Positions 11,602-22,694 of a stretch of DNA of 64,000 nt are shown piece after piece. The notes below the pieces were generated by a model that was not told where the DNA came from, ran no database searches, and was given only the letters and a program-made list of their open reading frames with translations. The DNA is from Rhizophagus clarus (Eukaryota; Glomeromycota; Glomeromycetes; Glomerales; Glomeraceae): positions 310,001 through 374,000 of the forward strand of contig BLAL01000193.1 of the NCBI GenBank assembly GCA_015698045.1, read 5' to 3'. How positions within the stretch are numbered: position 1 is the first letter of the stretch; each line of letters starts with the position of its first letter. The translations under genes and the position numbers were made by a program.

Positions 11602-13275
11602 ATGAATCCTATTGAAAATGAACGAAATTTATGGAAATTTTAAATATTAAATATCGGGTAAAATAATTGAATATTTTATTACACTATTGAATTTTATAAT
11701 TTGTATAGTAATAGTTTTTTAATCATTTATTTAAAGGAACATGCTACAATTTCCACTATTGGTTCAAATACTGAATCAGCAGAAGAGAAGAGACGGATGA
11801 AATAATAGTTTATATGGAAAATTTAGAAACAAGAAAACAAGTATATGGTATATGAGAAGAATGTAATGAACCTGGCATAGGGTGGCATTAGTGTCAACGC
11901 TGTAACTCTGAAAGATTTAAGGATAACTTTAAAAATTGGACTAGTGGAAATAAAGGTATTGACGAACTTATACAACAATCACAACTTAATGCCGTGCATT
12001 ATAAAAACTCTCTTGAATTGAAAATCTTAAGGATACCACTTATATTACCAGATGTGGATTTAGTAAAATTTCTTTAGCTAAATGACTCGAAGGTTATATT
12101 TTATCTTGGATTATTGAAAATCAAAAGAAGAAAAGAGATAATATTGAAATAGTTGTATTGAAGAGTTTAGATAATTCTTTTTGTATAAGTACAGAATTTT
12201 AAATCTGGTGATTAAATCAAGTAATGTAGCTTGATTTACTTTAATTTTATTTGCGTATTATTAACATATCTATTGAAAATTTTCGCTTTCAACATTTTTA
12301 TTAGATTAAATCTCATCTTCAGATACATCCTTGGAATATTATAAAATGTTATGGAATAATTTAGGATCTAAATATCAAAGATTACAAAATAGTTGTACAA
12401 TATTGTGAAAATGGATATCTGAGAAATTACTATCTAAATAAAGAATCAGGATGTACTGTAATCCAAAATTCTTATGTTAATGGAAATCGTAATTGGACTT
12501 CTAAATATTCATAATGCTGAAAATGTTCATAAAGACTTTCATTCAGGAAATATATTATTTACTTTTTATCTAAATATAAGTGATTTAAGAATGTGTCAAT
12601 CAGCAAATAATGAAAAAACAAGCAATTGAAAGAGATGGGTTTTGGGAGTATTACTTTATGTAGCGCCAGTAGTTTTACGTGAATACCAATATTCAAAAGC
12701 ATCTGACATTTATTAATTTAGGATAATGATGAATAAATATATTTCTGAAGAACCGTCTTATAATAATATTCCTCATAAACATGCTTTAGCTATTAGAATA
12801 TGTAAAAGACTCGAATCAAATGTTTTTAATATACACCAAAATTACTTGCAGATTTGATTACTAAATGTTGGGATGCGAGCTCAGGTATGAAGCTCAGGTA
12901 TGAAGATAGTATTGAATATCAGATAGGTGATACGATGATAAAAAGATCAAGTGATAAAAGATCCAATAATATTCAAACACATCCACAAGCAATAATCGTA
13001 AATTCAGACAATTTAATTTAGATCACTTTGATAAGCAGAATATTTACATTACTAATTACTTGTTTTTTTTAATGGATGTCCTTCAATCAACATTACGTGA
13101 GTAATTATATTTACTAGTTAGTTATAAAATTTTTAACATTATGTTAATTAATTTACGGCTTCAGAATGTTTAGATGTCAATTAGCTGAATCACGCAAGAT
13201 ATTGCTCTTCAGTTCTTTTATTTTGTTAATATTTTATTTATTTATCTAGATATTAATGAAATTAATTTTTCTTTT
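11602..13275 (+). pseudogene. decayed TKL-type kinase, third paralog
   Basis: The layout mirrors the kinase genes at 35.5 and 55.1 kb: a short first exon MNPIENERNLW at 11602, a second exon from about 11738 with ENLETRKQVYG and the CxxC...CxxC zone, then catalytic-loop DNA (NAENVHKDFHSGN, about 12511-12550). Exon 4 (about 13076-13096), exon 5 (about 13165-13193) and exon 6 (from about 13250) homologs are still recognisable. Many stops and frame changes interrupt it, for example TGA in YGI-EECNE and a stop after GWH. Codons for the glycine loop are damaged too. It is clearly non-coding now. It is on the plus strand, while the two better-preserved paralogs are on the minus strand. Confidence 0.85.
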
Positions 13276-13805
13276 ATAAAATCAAACAGTTGTTATAATT
13301 ATTACCAAGAGTATATTTTATATATTAGTAGGTTAATTTGATTTATAACTAATTTTAAATTAAAAAAGCACAATTATAAATAGGTTTGAATGTTATAATT
13401 TGTCTCTGTAATATAATTAACATAACCATTATTAAAGATACAATCAATACACTACTATTGGTAAAAATACAAGTTAATACTTCTTTTAACTAATATAATT
13501 TAATATATAAACAATTAAATACTTCTGAATCCTTATATATTAGCCATTTTATTGATATGATCTTACCAGTAATTACAAACTAATATTATATCAAGTTAGA
13601 ATTGGAATGTCTGCTTTATGAAGCTAAAAAAATACCTTTATAATGTTAATCATTATATATATAGTTTATGTTGAATGATTTTCTAGCATATAAAATTTAT
13701 AATTTTGACAATCAGAAAAGGTAGTACAGAAAACATGAATTAAGTCAAACCATCTGATAGAATTATTTCTCATCAACCTATAGTATACAAAAGATAGATA
13801 CGTCT
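13276..13805. other. spacer with one dispersed-repeat fragment
   Basis: No gene is seen. The stretch 13405-13480 resembles 27240-27320 (both contain ATTATTAAAGATACAA-type sequence in the same orientation), so it holds the end of some dispersed repeat or duplicated 3' region. Confidence 0.4.
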
Positions 13806-13813
13806 GTACCATT

Positions 13814-14088
13814 CAGCGCACAAACGTTACTTAAATATTGCCGGATTTTCCGAAAGATTTGTGGTAAATCCGTAAAAATTTTTTAAATCCGGAATTTTTT
13901 CGGACGTGACGTGGCAGATTTCCGGTAAAATTTTCAAATATCGGATATTTAATAGTATATAATAAACCATTGAACTTTTATTTTTATTTTATTCCGGTCA
14001 CATGTTCCGACGCAAAAAATAAATTTCCGGAATTTTTAGGTTTTTTCGGAAAAAATCCGAAATTTTTTCAAAAACTTTTTGTGCGCTG
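13814..14088. mobile_element. hAT-type MITE with 8-bp target duplication
   Basis: The element starts CAGCGCACAAA and ends TTTGTGCGCTG. It is flanked by a perfect 8-bp direct repeat GTACCATT (13806-13813 and 14089-14096). It is 275 bp with no coding capacity and is rich in TCCGGAA/TTCCGGA words. The 8-bp duplication and CAG...CTG ends are diagnostic of the hAT superfamily. Confidence 0.88.
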
Positions 14089-14208
14089 GTACCATTAAAT
14101 AGGTTAATACATAGATAAAATTAATTAGAGCAGCTAAGCAATTTTTTTTGATATTTCTTGGTGTTTCTAATCCTAAGTGTATAATAAATTTTTCAGTAAC
14201 CCAAAAAT

Positions 14209-14990
14209 AAAATGAAAGGTTTATTGCTGCTCAACAAGATAATTCAAATGATCTTGATAATGACTTAACGCATATATTTTCTGCATGCTAGAGTGATACC
14301 TATTTTCGTGGGAGCGATTACTTCTTTAAAACCTTATATTGATAATATGTTAAGTACAATGGCATTAAGCAGAAATCCTGGAACTAAAAAGAACTAAAAA
14401 GAGTTAAAGTGGTTAAAAGAAATTTACTGATTGAAGATTAATAGTAATATTGGGACCGTTTGCCAAGATGTCATTATTCAACAATTAGATTTATATGTCA
14501 AGTTATTGTTGAAAAATTTAAGAATTAATTCGCACCATTAGTTTTGAATGAAATACAAGTCAATGTCGAGTTTGATGTACATAATTTTAAAGATGCGCTG
14601 GAAGAAAATGAACCTGGAGCCATTAGGGATATTGAATTAATGATCTTGTATGTAAATACTAAAAAATTGTTAGATTCTGTTAGATCTAATTTATTACAAT
14701 CATATTTTCCTGTTATTGAAAAAGAAGAATTTTTAGCGACAAAAGATGAAATAATTTGTCATTTGAACGTAAATTAGCCAAAAAGATTTTTGAGATATGT
14801 ATAAAGCTGCAGTTTTACAGCAATTAAAAATTCTAATTGTTATATATTAGGATTAAGAAAAAAAAATCGCACTTACTAAAGAGTATTTTGAATCTGAAAG
14901 ATACTGTTAATAGCAAAGATGATGAAGTTGACTATATTTAGCAATTTCTCAACAAGCAAAAGGTTTCAATGTTTCAAAATGACGGTATAT
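14209..14990 (+). pseudogene. relic of an unrecognised gene
   Basis: The stretch keeps protein-like codon use but is broken. It includes 14544-14777 (77 codons, from MNEIQVNVEFDVHNF) with an acidic, helix-rich sequence. Upstream pieces reading AAQQDNSNDLDNDLTHIFSA and VGAITSLKPYIDNML lie in other frames. No family was recognised. The 77-codon frame could be a small surviving gene, but the neighbouring out-of-frame pieces argue for decay. Confidence 0.35.
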
Positions 14991-15068
14991 TCATAAAAAA
15001 GGATTTCTAATTTTATCTGAATTAGGTTGCAATGGAGTAAAGCATGTGCGAATATCATCAAGAAAAAA

Positions 15069-15775
15069 TCCCTGCATACAGACATAATACGATTAATACG
15101 TCTTTATAGACCGCGTATCCCGTATCTTAGTACAAATCAATTTTTTTTACAAATATAGTCATATACGGAATTTATTTCTTTGGAACATTACACTGTCTTT
15201 GCGTTTTTTTTAATTTGTTTTCCCTTTTTATAAAAAAAAAAAAAAATAAAACCAAAATAACGAAGTTGTGAAATAAAAAAAATAAAAGAAAAGTTGCAAT
15301 ATACATACAAAAATAATTTTCTAACTTCACTATAAACTTTTAAAGAACATCTACTTTTATTTCGCAACTTTGCAATTTTTTTTTATTTTATTCCCCATCT
15401 ACGAAATAAATTTTTTTTTTTAATAATCTATCAATTTTTCAATATTCGTTAGTTTTTTGCAATTTTTTTTTATTTTATTCCCTATCTACGAAATAAATTT
15501 TTTTTTTAATAATCCATTAATTTTTCAATATTCGTTAGTTTTTGCAATTTCGTGTTTTTTTTTTTGTTTTTTTACCCCTCATTTTATTTTCCCGTTTTTT
15601 TAAAAAAATTTTTTTTCGCTTGCTTATTATAATCTTCTAAAAAAGATAATATGTACTGAATGTACAGTATATGAAATTTAAAATTTATTTCGTATGCATT
15701 CCGTATACATCCGTCAATTTTTTAAAAAATTGGATTACATATTAAATACACGGAATAGTTATACGGTGTATAGAT
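15069..15775. mobile_element. degenerate MITE-like region with CCGTATAC words
   Basis: The left part (15069-15130) has CATACAGAC, ATACG and CGTATCCCGTATC words. The right part (about 15676-15775) has GCATTCCGTATACATCCG, an AATTTTTTAAAAAATT palindrome, then ATTACATATTAAATACACGGAATAG. The right part is homologous to 20910-21087, which carries the same words in the same order. The middle is poly-T/A DNA with a tandem duplication. The boundaries are approximate and no target duplication was found. Confidence 0.4.
15372..15543. repeat. tandem duplication, unit about 86 bp
   Basis: Two adjacent, nearly identical units start GCAATTTTTTTT, contain ATTCCC(C/T)ATCTACGAA, and end CAATATTCGTTAG. The second unit starts near 15459. 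Confidence 0.8.
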
Positions 15776-16187
15776 AGAAATCCATGGAATGTATTAATTC
15801 GATGATTGTTTAGCATTAGGAATAGGCGTAGTTTTGTTAGAGAAGTTAGGATAATTAGTATTAAGAAAAGAATGCCAAAAAGCTTGTGCCACGTTGCTTG
15901 AACTTTTTTGTAGATAGCCTGATTTTTTGAAAAAAAAAAAAACAATTGCAAGATCATAATGACTAGCTAAATAATTGAAGTTATTTTTTTTTATATTTTA
16001 ATAATATTTCAAATCAAAATATTGCAAAAAAAAAAATAAAAATAAAAATAAAATCTTATTGTACAATTTTTTTTTTACATATTTATTAAAATACAAAAAA
16101 TGTATTATATTCTTGTTTTTTTCTTGATGTTTCAAAAAGAAAAATAAATAAACTTTAATTGCATTAAAAAAAAAAATACGTTTTAAA

Positions 16188-16218
16188 TTTTTTTTTTTTT
16201 TTTTTTTTTAAAAAAAAA
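16188..16218 (+). promoter_or_regulatory. oligo(dT)-oligo(dA) tract before a relic gene
   Basis: A run of about 22 T followed by nine A lies about 55 bases before the ATG at 16274. This is the same arrangement as before the kinase and BTB genes. It is consistent with a former promoter. Confidence 0.3.
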
Positions 16219-16273
16219 CAAAAAACTTCAAATATCAAAAAATAACAAATAAAAAAACAATCTATCATCAAAC

Positions 16274-16518
16274 ATGCCAGCAAAATTATCGTTAATATGC
16301 ATGATTCATTTGGTCACTGAAAAGGATACGACTAATTACATTATAAGAGAAGCTGTAGCTGTAGTGAGAAAAGAAGATAGAGTTGAAAGTAACTTCTTTC
16401 ATTCCTAAAACTTCAAATATCAGCACTTGATAATAGAACCGTTTTTAAAACAGATCCAAATGTAATTAGAGAGTATGAACGTTTTGAAGCATTGGCTACA
16501 ACTCCCTTACCAATATAA
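16274..16518 (+). pseudogene. relic of unknown gene family 'U', copy 1
   Basis: The first frame, 16274-16408, starts MPAKLSLICMIHLV and includes REAVAVVRKEDRVESN. A second frame ending at 16518 reads ALDNRTVFKTD and ends YERFEALATTPLPI. The C-terminal part matches 26494-26661 (ALDRSAFKTDLEYERLEILA), and the AVAVVRKE part matches sequence near 24750-24800. Three separate copies in one window make this a genuine dispersed family. Its function is unknown, and whether it is host or transposon-derived is open. Confidence 0.55.
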
Positions 16519-16800
16519 TTCTCATATTCCAATAAAACTTCTTTACAATTAAAATTCTCACACAATTTTTAAATAAAAATATATTTATTTCACTTTATTA
16601 AACATAATACTTACTATGTCAATCAGCATCACTACGTGAGGCCCTAGTTAATTAATAAATGAAGAGTCGCAGCATGCACGTGGCTGTGGAACAGTATATG
16701 TAATTGCCGGATCATCAATATTTATTTCCTAATTAAACTTCACATTAAACTTAAATTAAGGTTGTACTGTACCTCTTGTACTTCATTTTCTTTTCTCAAA

Positions 16801-18317
16801 ATGACTTCATTTTTCTACTCTAATCTTTCTAAAGATTTTTCCTTAATATTAAATGATGCCGATGATTATAATGTTATTATTAAAGTCGGAGAAAATGAAA
16901 ATGCAAAAGAATTTCGTGCACATTCGGTAATTTTACGTGCTCGTTCACCTTATTTTAAAAGTGCTCTTTCATCTTGTTGGGTTACAAAAAAGAATGGCAT
17001 GATTATGTTTGATAAGAAAAATATCAAACCAAATGTTTTTGATATAATTTTAAGGTAAGAATAAATTTATTCTTATCACTTATTCATTTGTTAAAAAATA
17101 ATAATTTAATAATATATTTTTTATACTTAAAAAGATATATTTATGCTGGTGAATTTGATTTGACTGAACAATCTAGTGAAGATATTTATGAATTATTAAT
17201 TGCATCAAATGAATTATTAATCGAAGAATTATTTAACCATGTCCAAGATTACTTTGTTGAAAAACAAACTGAATGGATTCAAAAAAATTTGTATCTTGTT
17301 TTAAATATTGCGTTTAAACTTACTAATTGCAAGAAATTACAAAATTATATTCTTGAATCTATCTGTAAAGTTTCACATTCGTTTTTTACTTCAAATGAAT
17401 TTCTCTCTCTAGATAAGGATATTATTTATAAAGTGCTTGAGAGAGAAGAATTAGAAGTTAGAGAAGTTGTCGCTTGGGAACATTTAATTAAATGGGGTAT
17501 TGAACAAATTCCTGATTTAGGAAGTGAAAAGAATGACATAAACCAATGGAGTAATAAGGATTATGAAGATTTAAAGGAAATATTGAATCAACTTATTCCT
17601 CTCATTCGATTCGTGGATATTACTTTTGATGATTTTAATGATAAAATCAAGCCATATAAAGATATTATTCCTAATCAAATTTATGAAGAAATTGAAGAAT
17701 TTTATAACAAAGGTACCTTTCCAAAAAAAACAACATTATCACCTAGAGTAGGCAAATTTGATTCAAAGATTTTTAAACCAAAATTCGCAAAAATGATTAT
17801 TAAATGGATCATTAAAGACGATTTCTGGATTTCATGTTATAAATTTAATCTTATTTATCGTGGCAGTATTGATGGTATTAATATTGAAACAATTAAAAAT
17901 AAATGTAAAGGTCAAGTAGAAAGTTTAGTTTTAATTAAAGTTAAAAATTCAAATAAAATCTTTGGCGGATACAGTTCTATTGGGTTTCATTCAATTGAAA
18001 ATAGTCTTTTATTACGTATTCATAATGGTTATCAAAAATTTTATTATTCATCAGATAACTTTATTTTTTCATTTGAGAACGATGAAGATACTCAAAATAT
18101 GGAAATAAGTCGTGTGATAAATTTTGATAAGGCTATATACGATATTTCTGATATTGGATTTGATTTTGGTTTTGATTCATTTTTTGTGTCAGAATATAGT
18201 TTTGGTTTGTATAGTTTATGTGTATCTAATCATGAGCATAATTATGAAAATAATTTAAATTCATACGAAATTTATGATATTGAAGAAATTGAAACATTTA
18301 TTATAACTAAACAATAA
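16801..18317 (+). CDS. BTB-BACK-TLDc domain protein
   Basis: Two exons, 16801-17054 and 17135-18317, joined through a GTAAGA...AAAAG intron within an Arg codon, give 478 residues. I chose the ATG at 16801 (MTSFFYSNLSKDF); nothing earlier in frame is an ATG. The BTB/POZ domain is residues 1-105 (DYNVIIKVGENENAKEFRAH, ARSPYFKSALSS, YIYAGEFDL). The BACK-like helical region is about 115-215. The TLDc domain is about 300-475 (LIYRGSIDGIN, GGYSSIG, FSFENDED, FDFGFDSFFVSE, SYEIYDIEEIETFI). BTB domains dimerise and recruit cullin-3; TLDc is linked to oxidative-stress resistance and V-ATPase binding in other eukaryotes. This architecture is greatly expanded in Rhizophagus. The reading frame is undamaged, so it is probably functional. 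Confidence 0.92.
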
Positions 18318-18691
18318 TCTATAATATTATTCGAAAAATTTCACGCAATTTAAAAAATTATTTAATAAACAAAATCATAACGACGATGAAAAAAACAATT
18401 ACGTCAGCCAATTCACTGTTTATCTGTTATTTATTTTATTTTTATTTCCAAGATAACTTTCAATTTCATTTTTTTGATGTAAAGATTTATGATGTTATTA
18501 TTTAAGCTAAATACTCGGTAATTGTGAAGTAAATTATATAATCATATTAAAAGTATCAAACATCAAAAAATTATCTTCATTTTGTTCATATTGTAAGAAA
18601 TTAAAGATTCTTATCTTAAACCCATCAATATCTGTCTAAGAAGACTTTAATATTCAATCGGGAATACTGAATTTTTAATTTGAGTGTGAAT
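18318..18691. other. spacer downstream of the BTB-TLDc gene
   Basis: AT-rich DNA that would contain the 3' untranslated region. No other feature is seen before the transposon that follows. Confidence 0.45.
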
Positions 18692-18694
18692 ATG

Positions 18695-19319
18695 CCCTAT
18701 AAAAAATAAGTGTCCGGATAATGTCCAGAAAATGTCCGGAAAAAAATTCTAAAATATTGTCCGGAAATTCTGGACACTGTATGTCCGGAAACTGTTCCGA
18801 AAACACTGCATTTTCGGGATATTAGGAATTTGTCCTGAAATTGTCCGGAAATGTATTTTCGTAAAATTTTGCCACAAAAGATGATCAATGGATAGATGAT
18901 CATCATTATTCCTTAACCCAAAATTTTTATATCATAGATAAATAGTATTTTTGCCTGCTCTGCAATTTTAATTAGTACGATAGAAAAGGTTTTGAATGTC
19001 AGTTTTGTGCTTTTTGCATTTTTTTACAAAATTAATTTATCCTTTTTTGGAAATAGTATCCAGAATTTGTCCTGAACTTTTTCATGTCCGGAATTTGTCT
19101 ATCTGGTTTTTTTACTATGTCCAGAATTTGTCCAAAATTTTATACCGAACAAATACTGGACGAATTCAGGACAAAGTTAGGACATGTCAAAATTTTAAGT
19201 ATCAGAAGTGTGTCAGACATGTACCAAAAAAGTGGACATTTTCCGGACACATCAGATTTATTCCGGACATTTTCCAGACATTTTTGATAACATTTTCCGG
19301 ACATTTATTTTTTATAGGG
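18695..19319. mobile_element. MITE-like DNA transposon copy 2, 3-bp target duplication (ATG)
   Basis: Inverted relative to 1881-2529 and almost identical to it, but shorter by about 24 bp because one TGGACA-containing segment is missing. The termini are CCCTATAAAAAATAAGTGTCC and its complement. It is flanked by ATG at 18692-18694 and 19320-19322. The two copies thus have different 3-bp target duplications (CTA, ATG), so the enzyme makes 3-bp staggered cuts without a fixed target word. The many open frames inside are a product of the TGTCCGG repeats and are not genes. Confidence 0.88.
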
Positions 19320-19322
19320 ATG

Positions 19323-20909
19323 TGATTTTATTTTTTTCTTCTTTGCAAACATGTAACGAGAATGTAGAAATATAACATCATCTTGGTGATTCTACCTCAA
19401 ATCATTTGCAGTATACCGACTTCATAGTTACGCTTTAATTTTCGATTAAGTGATGAAGTGATGAGTGTACTGACAAGAAATTGCATTTTTTGAAGTCAAA
19501 GTTAATATTGAATGAAAAGAAATTACGAAAGTAAATAAATAGAAAAGCAATGGGAATTTTAAATTTAACTCACGAAAATTGTATTTAAACACTAACAATA
19601 TTCAAGAAGATCGTTGTCCTTACTAGGTGAAAGTGACGGCTGTTATTATATTTATAATATAAAGAAGATTCTTATGTTTCAGAAAAAACATCTGAAATTA
19701 TGACATTTTAGTATCAATGTAAGTCTCTTGCTAAGAGGCCTAGAAACGAAAACCAAAGAGATAGAATACCAACTGAGCGATTCACTTGCAACTTCAATTT
19801 TATTTTTTTATGAAAAGAGAAAATTTCATTGTCGTTTCAAAACGGTTGATTTTTGATGTCAATATGTCACACAAATTATTAAATCACCACAATCTCAACC
19901 TTTTCTCGCATATAAACCTTTTTCCTTTAATAATACTTTTATAATTTTTTTTTTTTGTATATTTCGATAGAAAGCTTTTATACAAGTTATATTATTAACT
20001 TAAAGTCTTTATATTTGCTATTAAACCTTTAGATCACACTTTAAATCACAAATCACATTTAAATCACACTTTCTTAAATAGAGTTAAATTCTACTACGCT
20101 GTTTCTTAATAGAATAAAAAATATATTTATTAGTACTTGCAATATCATTTTAAGACTATATAATGCATACATATGTGTGATAATTGACATAATATAAAAA
20201 AAACTTTCTTATTTATTAATAATTAAGAGTTTACATATTTTTTATTTTAGAAATAAGAAAAAATATTAAATAATATCACCAATAGTTTTATAGGTGAATG
20301 TGAGATTTTTGTTGTGTATTATTTATTTATTTTTATTAAAAATTGTTTTAATTGACATGCATATTTTAAAGATTATATATAACTGAAGCGATGTAAAAAA
20401 AAAAAATATATAGAGGTCTGATCCGATTTTCCAGAAACCATCCGGATCAAATTCGGATTCCTTTTACTGATTCCAAATTTAAAAATCTTACATCTAAATC
20501 CTTAAATTCGAACCAATTCGATTCTATTCTTAAATTTAAACCAATTCGAATTTCAGTTTTTTCATTATTTCATTTTGAATGTAGGAAGATTTTTGGACTT
20601 CTAATTTCTTTTTTCGTTGAATTTCTTGTATCAATTCTTTTTTTTGTTCTGGATATCTGTCAACTTTCCTGTTACTAATTATATGTAATATACTGTATGA
20701 AAAGAATCACGAAATCTATTAAACTATTAAATATTTATAATCGATTAATCATTCAATTTTTAAACTTCAGATGATAAAATTATTTTAGGTTATAATTAAT
20801 TAAAACATGGATATGACATATTTCTTTTTATTATAAACACTGTCCTAAGAGATAGATGAAGACAGAACGATGATAAAATCATTATTTAAAAAAAAAACAA
20901 GTTCAAAAA
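19323..20909. other. intergenic spacer with degenerate repeats
   Basis: No gene is seen. Near 20415-20560 a stretch repeats CCGGATCAAATTCGGATTCC-like and AACCAATTCGAATT-like words, suggesting another decayed inverted-repeat element. The rest is AT-rich. Confidence 0.4.
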
Positions 20910-21087
20910 TTCCGTATACATTCCGTATATATTAATTTTTCTGCATACATTCCATATGCACCAATTTTTTTAAAAAACATTTAAAAATGAATTACGTATT
21001 AAACATAAATTATTATACGGAATCAGTAAAAACGTATATCAATCATTTATAAAACGTATCCTTTCCGTATACAGATTTCTTATAGGG
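20910..21087. mobile_element. decayed MITE with CCGTATAC words
   Basis: The segment runs from TCCGTATACATTCCGTATAT to TTATAGGG. It contains the same ordered words as 15676-15775 (CATTCC(A/G)TATAC, a poly-T/A palindrome, ATTACGTATTAAA, TATACGGAATCAG). The TATAGGG end resembles the termini of the elements at 1881 and 26953, which hints at a related transposase. Confidence 0.45.
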
Positions 21088-21321
21088 ACTAAGTTAATAC
21101 AAAAATAAAATAAATAAAATAAAATAATACAGCTTATATAATTATTTCACTGTTGACTAATTTAATATTACAAAATGATGATCTATATCAATTATGTATC
21201 CTGACCCCACATATTCATACTTTATATTGTGTAATAATCTCATAGTTTGAGTTAGCGTAAACGTCCAGGTATAAACAGTAAGAGAATAACTTAAACCATT
21301 AAAAACGTCTGTTATATAACT

Positions 21322-21600
21322 TCAATTTTGGTATTATAATTATTGTGTTCATCATGTCTTATTTATATTTTATTTATTACATTTTTACAAAATGCTACAA
21401 AGAGGCCTGCATTGGCCTCTATTTTATACCCGGCCGGATTTAACATAACTAAATTCGGCCAGAATTAAACGATTTTGGCCGGAATTAAGAGGTATAATTC
21501 AATTTTGTAATATAATTATTGTGCACATTATGTTTTTATTTTATAATTATTTATTACAATGCTATAAAATACAAATATTACAAAGAAGCGCTGCGAAAAT
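21322..21600. repeat. direct repeat flanking a GGCCGGAATTAA-rich insert
   Basis: About 85 bp (TTCAATTTTG...ATTATTGTG...CTACAAAGAGG) at 21322-21407 recurs diverged at 21499-21590. Between them lies a GC-richer block with CCCGGCCGG, TTCGGCCAGAATTAA and TTTTGGCCGGAATTAA. It could be a local duplication or an insertion. Confidence 0.5.
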
Positions 21601-21645
21601 TTGATATATATAATAGTTCAACATACTCTAGAAAACATACTATAA

Positions 21646-22572
21646 TTACACATCAGCAGGTTTGACAGCATGTTTGTAGTAATCTGTTTCTACATAATAA
21701 TTTTCGAGTAAGACTTTAAATCCAGTTTGATTGTTTAGATTACTCGTTTCAGTGACACCATCAATACACTTCCCCCCTCCCTCCAAGAAATTTAAATTCG
21801 CACTTCTATCTCTTTTTTTCTCCAATTCTTTAAGAAGCTTCGCCATATCCTGTTTTATGAATACAAATCGTGACACAAACTCGAATGGATCCATCTTACT
21901 ACATCCAAAGAAAAAGGCAAAAATTCCCCAAATGCTAAGGTAACCACCGACGTTGCTAAAAACGTCAGCTAATGTGAGGGATGGTTCTTCGACCTGTTTT
22001 GTAACGGTTCTTGGTGTAAGAATATTTATACCGATTGTCTGTTTACCATTATCATTAGAGGTATTCACAGGAGGGTCATCGATAATAGAAGGCTGGAAAC
22101 TTCGATATACATTTCCACTTAAGTTTTATGTTGGGTTTCAGTATATTTGACAGTGCCACCACCATATAACACGAGAACTCCTACATCACTTAAGTTGTTT
22201 CCTTGAGGAATCGTGAGATTCCAGTTCATCTCAGAGTCGGTATCTCCAATAAAAAAAACAATCCCTGAATCATTACTCTCAAATTCTAAGGAATAAGCTC
22301 CCCCATTATTAAAATTTAAATCTGGTAACAAGGTACCATTAAAAAAAATGCAATTTCCGTATGCAGATGATTGTAATATTTGTCCATATTCATTAATTAT
22401 TTTAATATCATCTACAGAAGTCGTATTATTAATATCAGCCAGGTTATTAAAACTACTAGAATATGCAGCAGATTTAAAGACTAGCGAGTCGTCACCCGAA
22501 CAAAAAAAGCATACTTGGAGAACTTTTGTTCTCTTCCAACGTCACAGATAACTTTGGAGGGTCATTAACCAT
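21646..22572 (-). pseudogene. frameshifted one-pass membrane protein gene of unknown function
   Basis: The minus strand carries one protein in three frames. It starts MVNDPPKLSVTLEEN at 22572, continues as DDSLVFKSAAYSSSFNNLAD... to YTETQHK at about 22122, and finishes as the frame ending at 21646. The last part has VEEPSLTLADVFSNVGGYLS, a hydrophobic helix (LSIWGIFAFFFG), then a basic helical tail (KLLKELEKKRDR). The first shift lies near 22490 (GGGTGACGAC) and the second near 22122 (AAACTTAAG). The long N-terminal part is Asn/Ser-rich and probably extracytoplasmic, with the tail in the cytoplasm. Either the gene is recently inactivated or the sequence has two indel errors. No family name is known to me. 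Confidence 0.6.
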
Positions 22573-22694
22573 TTTATAGATATTGTAATAAATTTGTAAT
22601 TTTGTATTGTATCATATATGCTATAGATAAACAATTATTTATTTAGTTTACAGTACTAGTGATAAATGACACGAATGACATCTAATAACAAATT

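Noticed and set aside
15742-15957. 71-codon minus-strand frame
   Set aside because: Starts and ends in low-complexity DNA and partly overlaps a degenerate MITE; no family resemblance.
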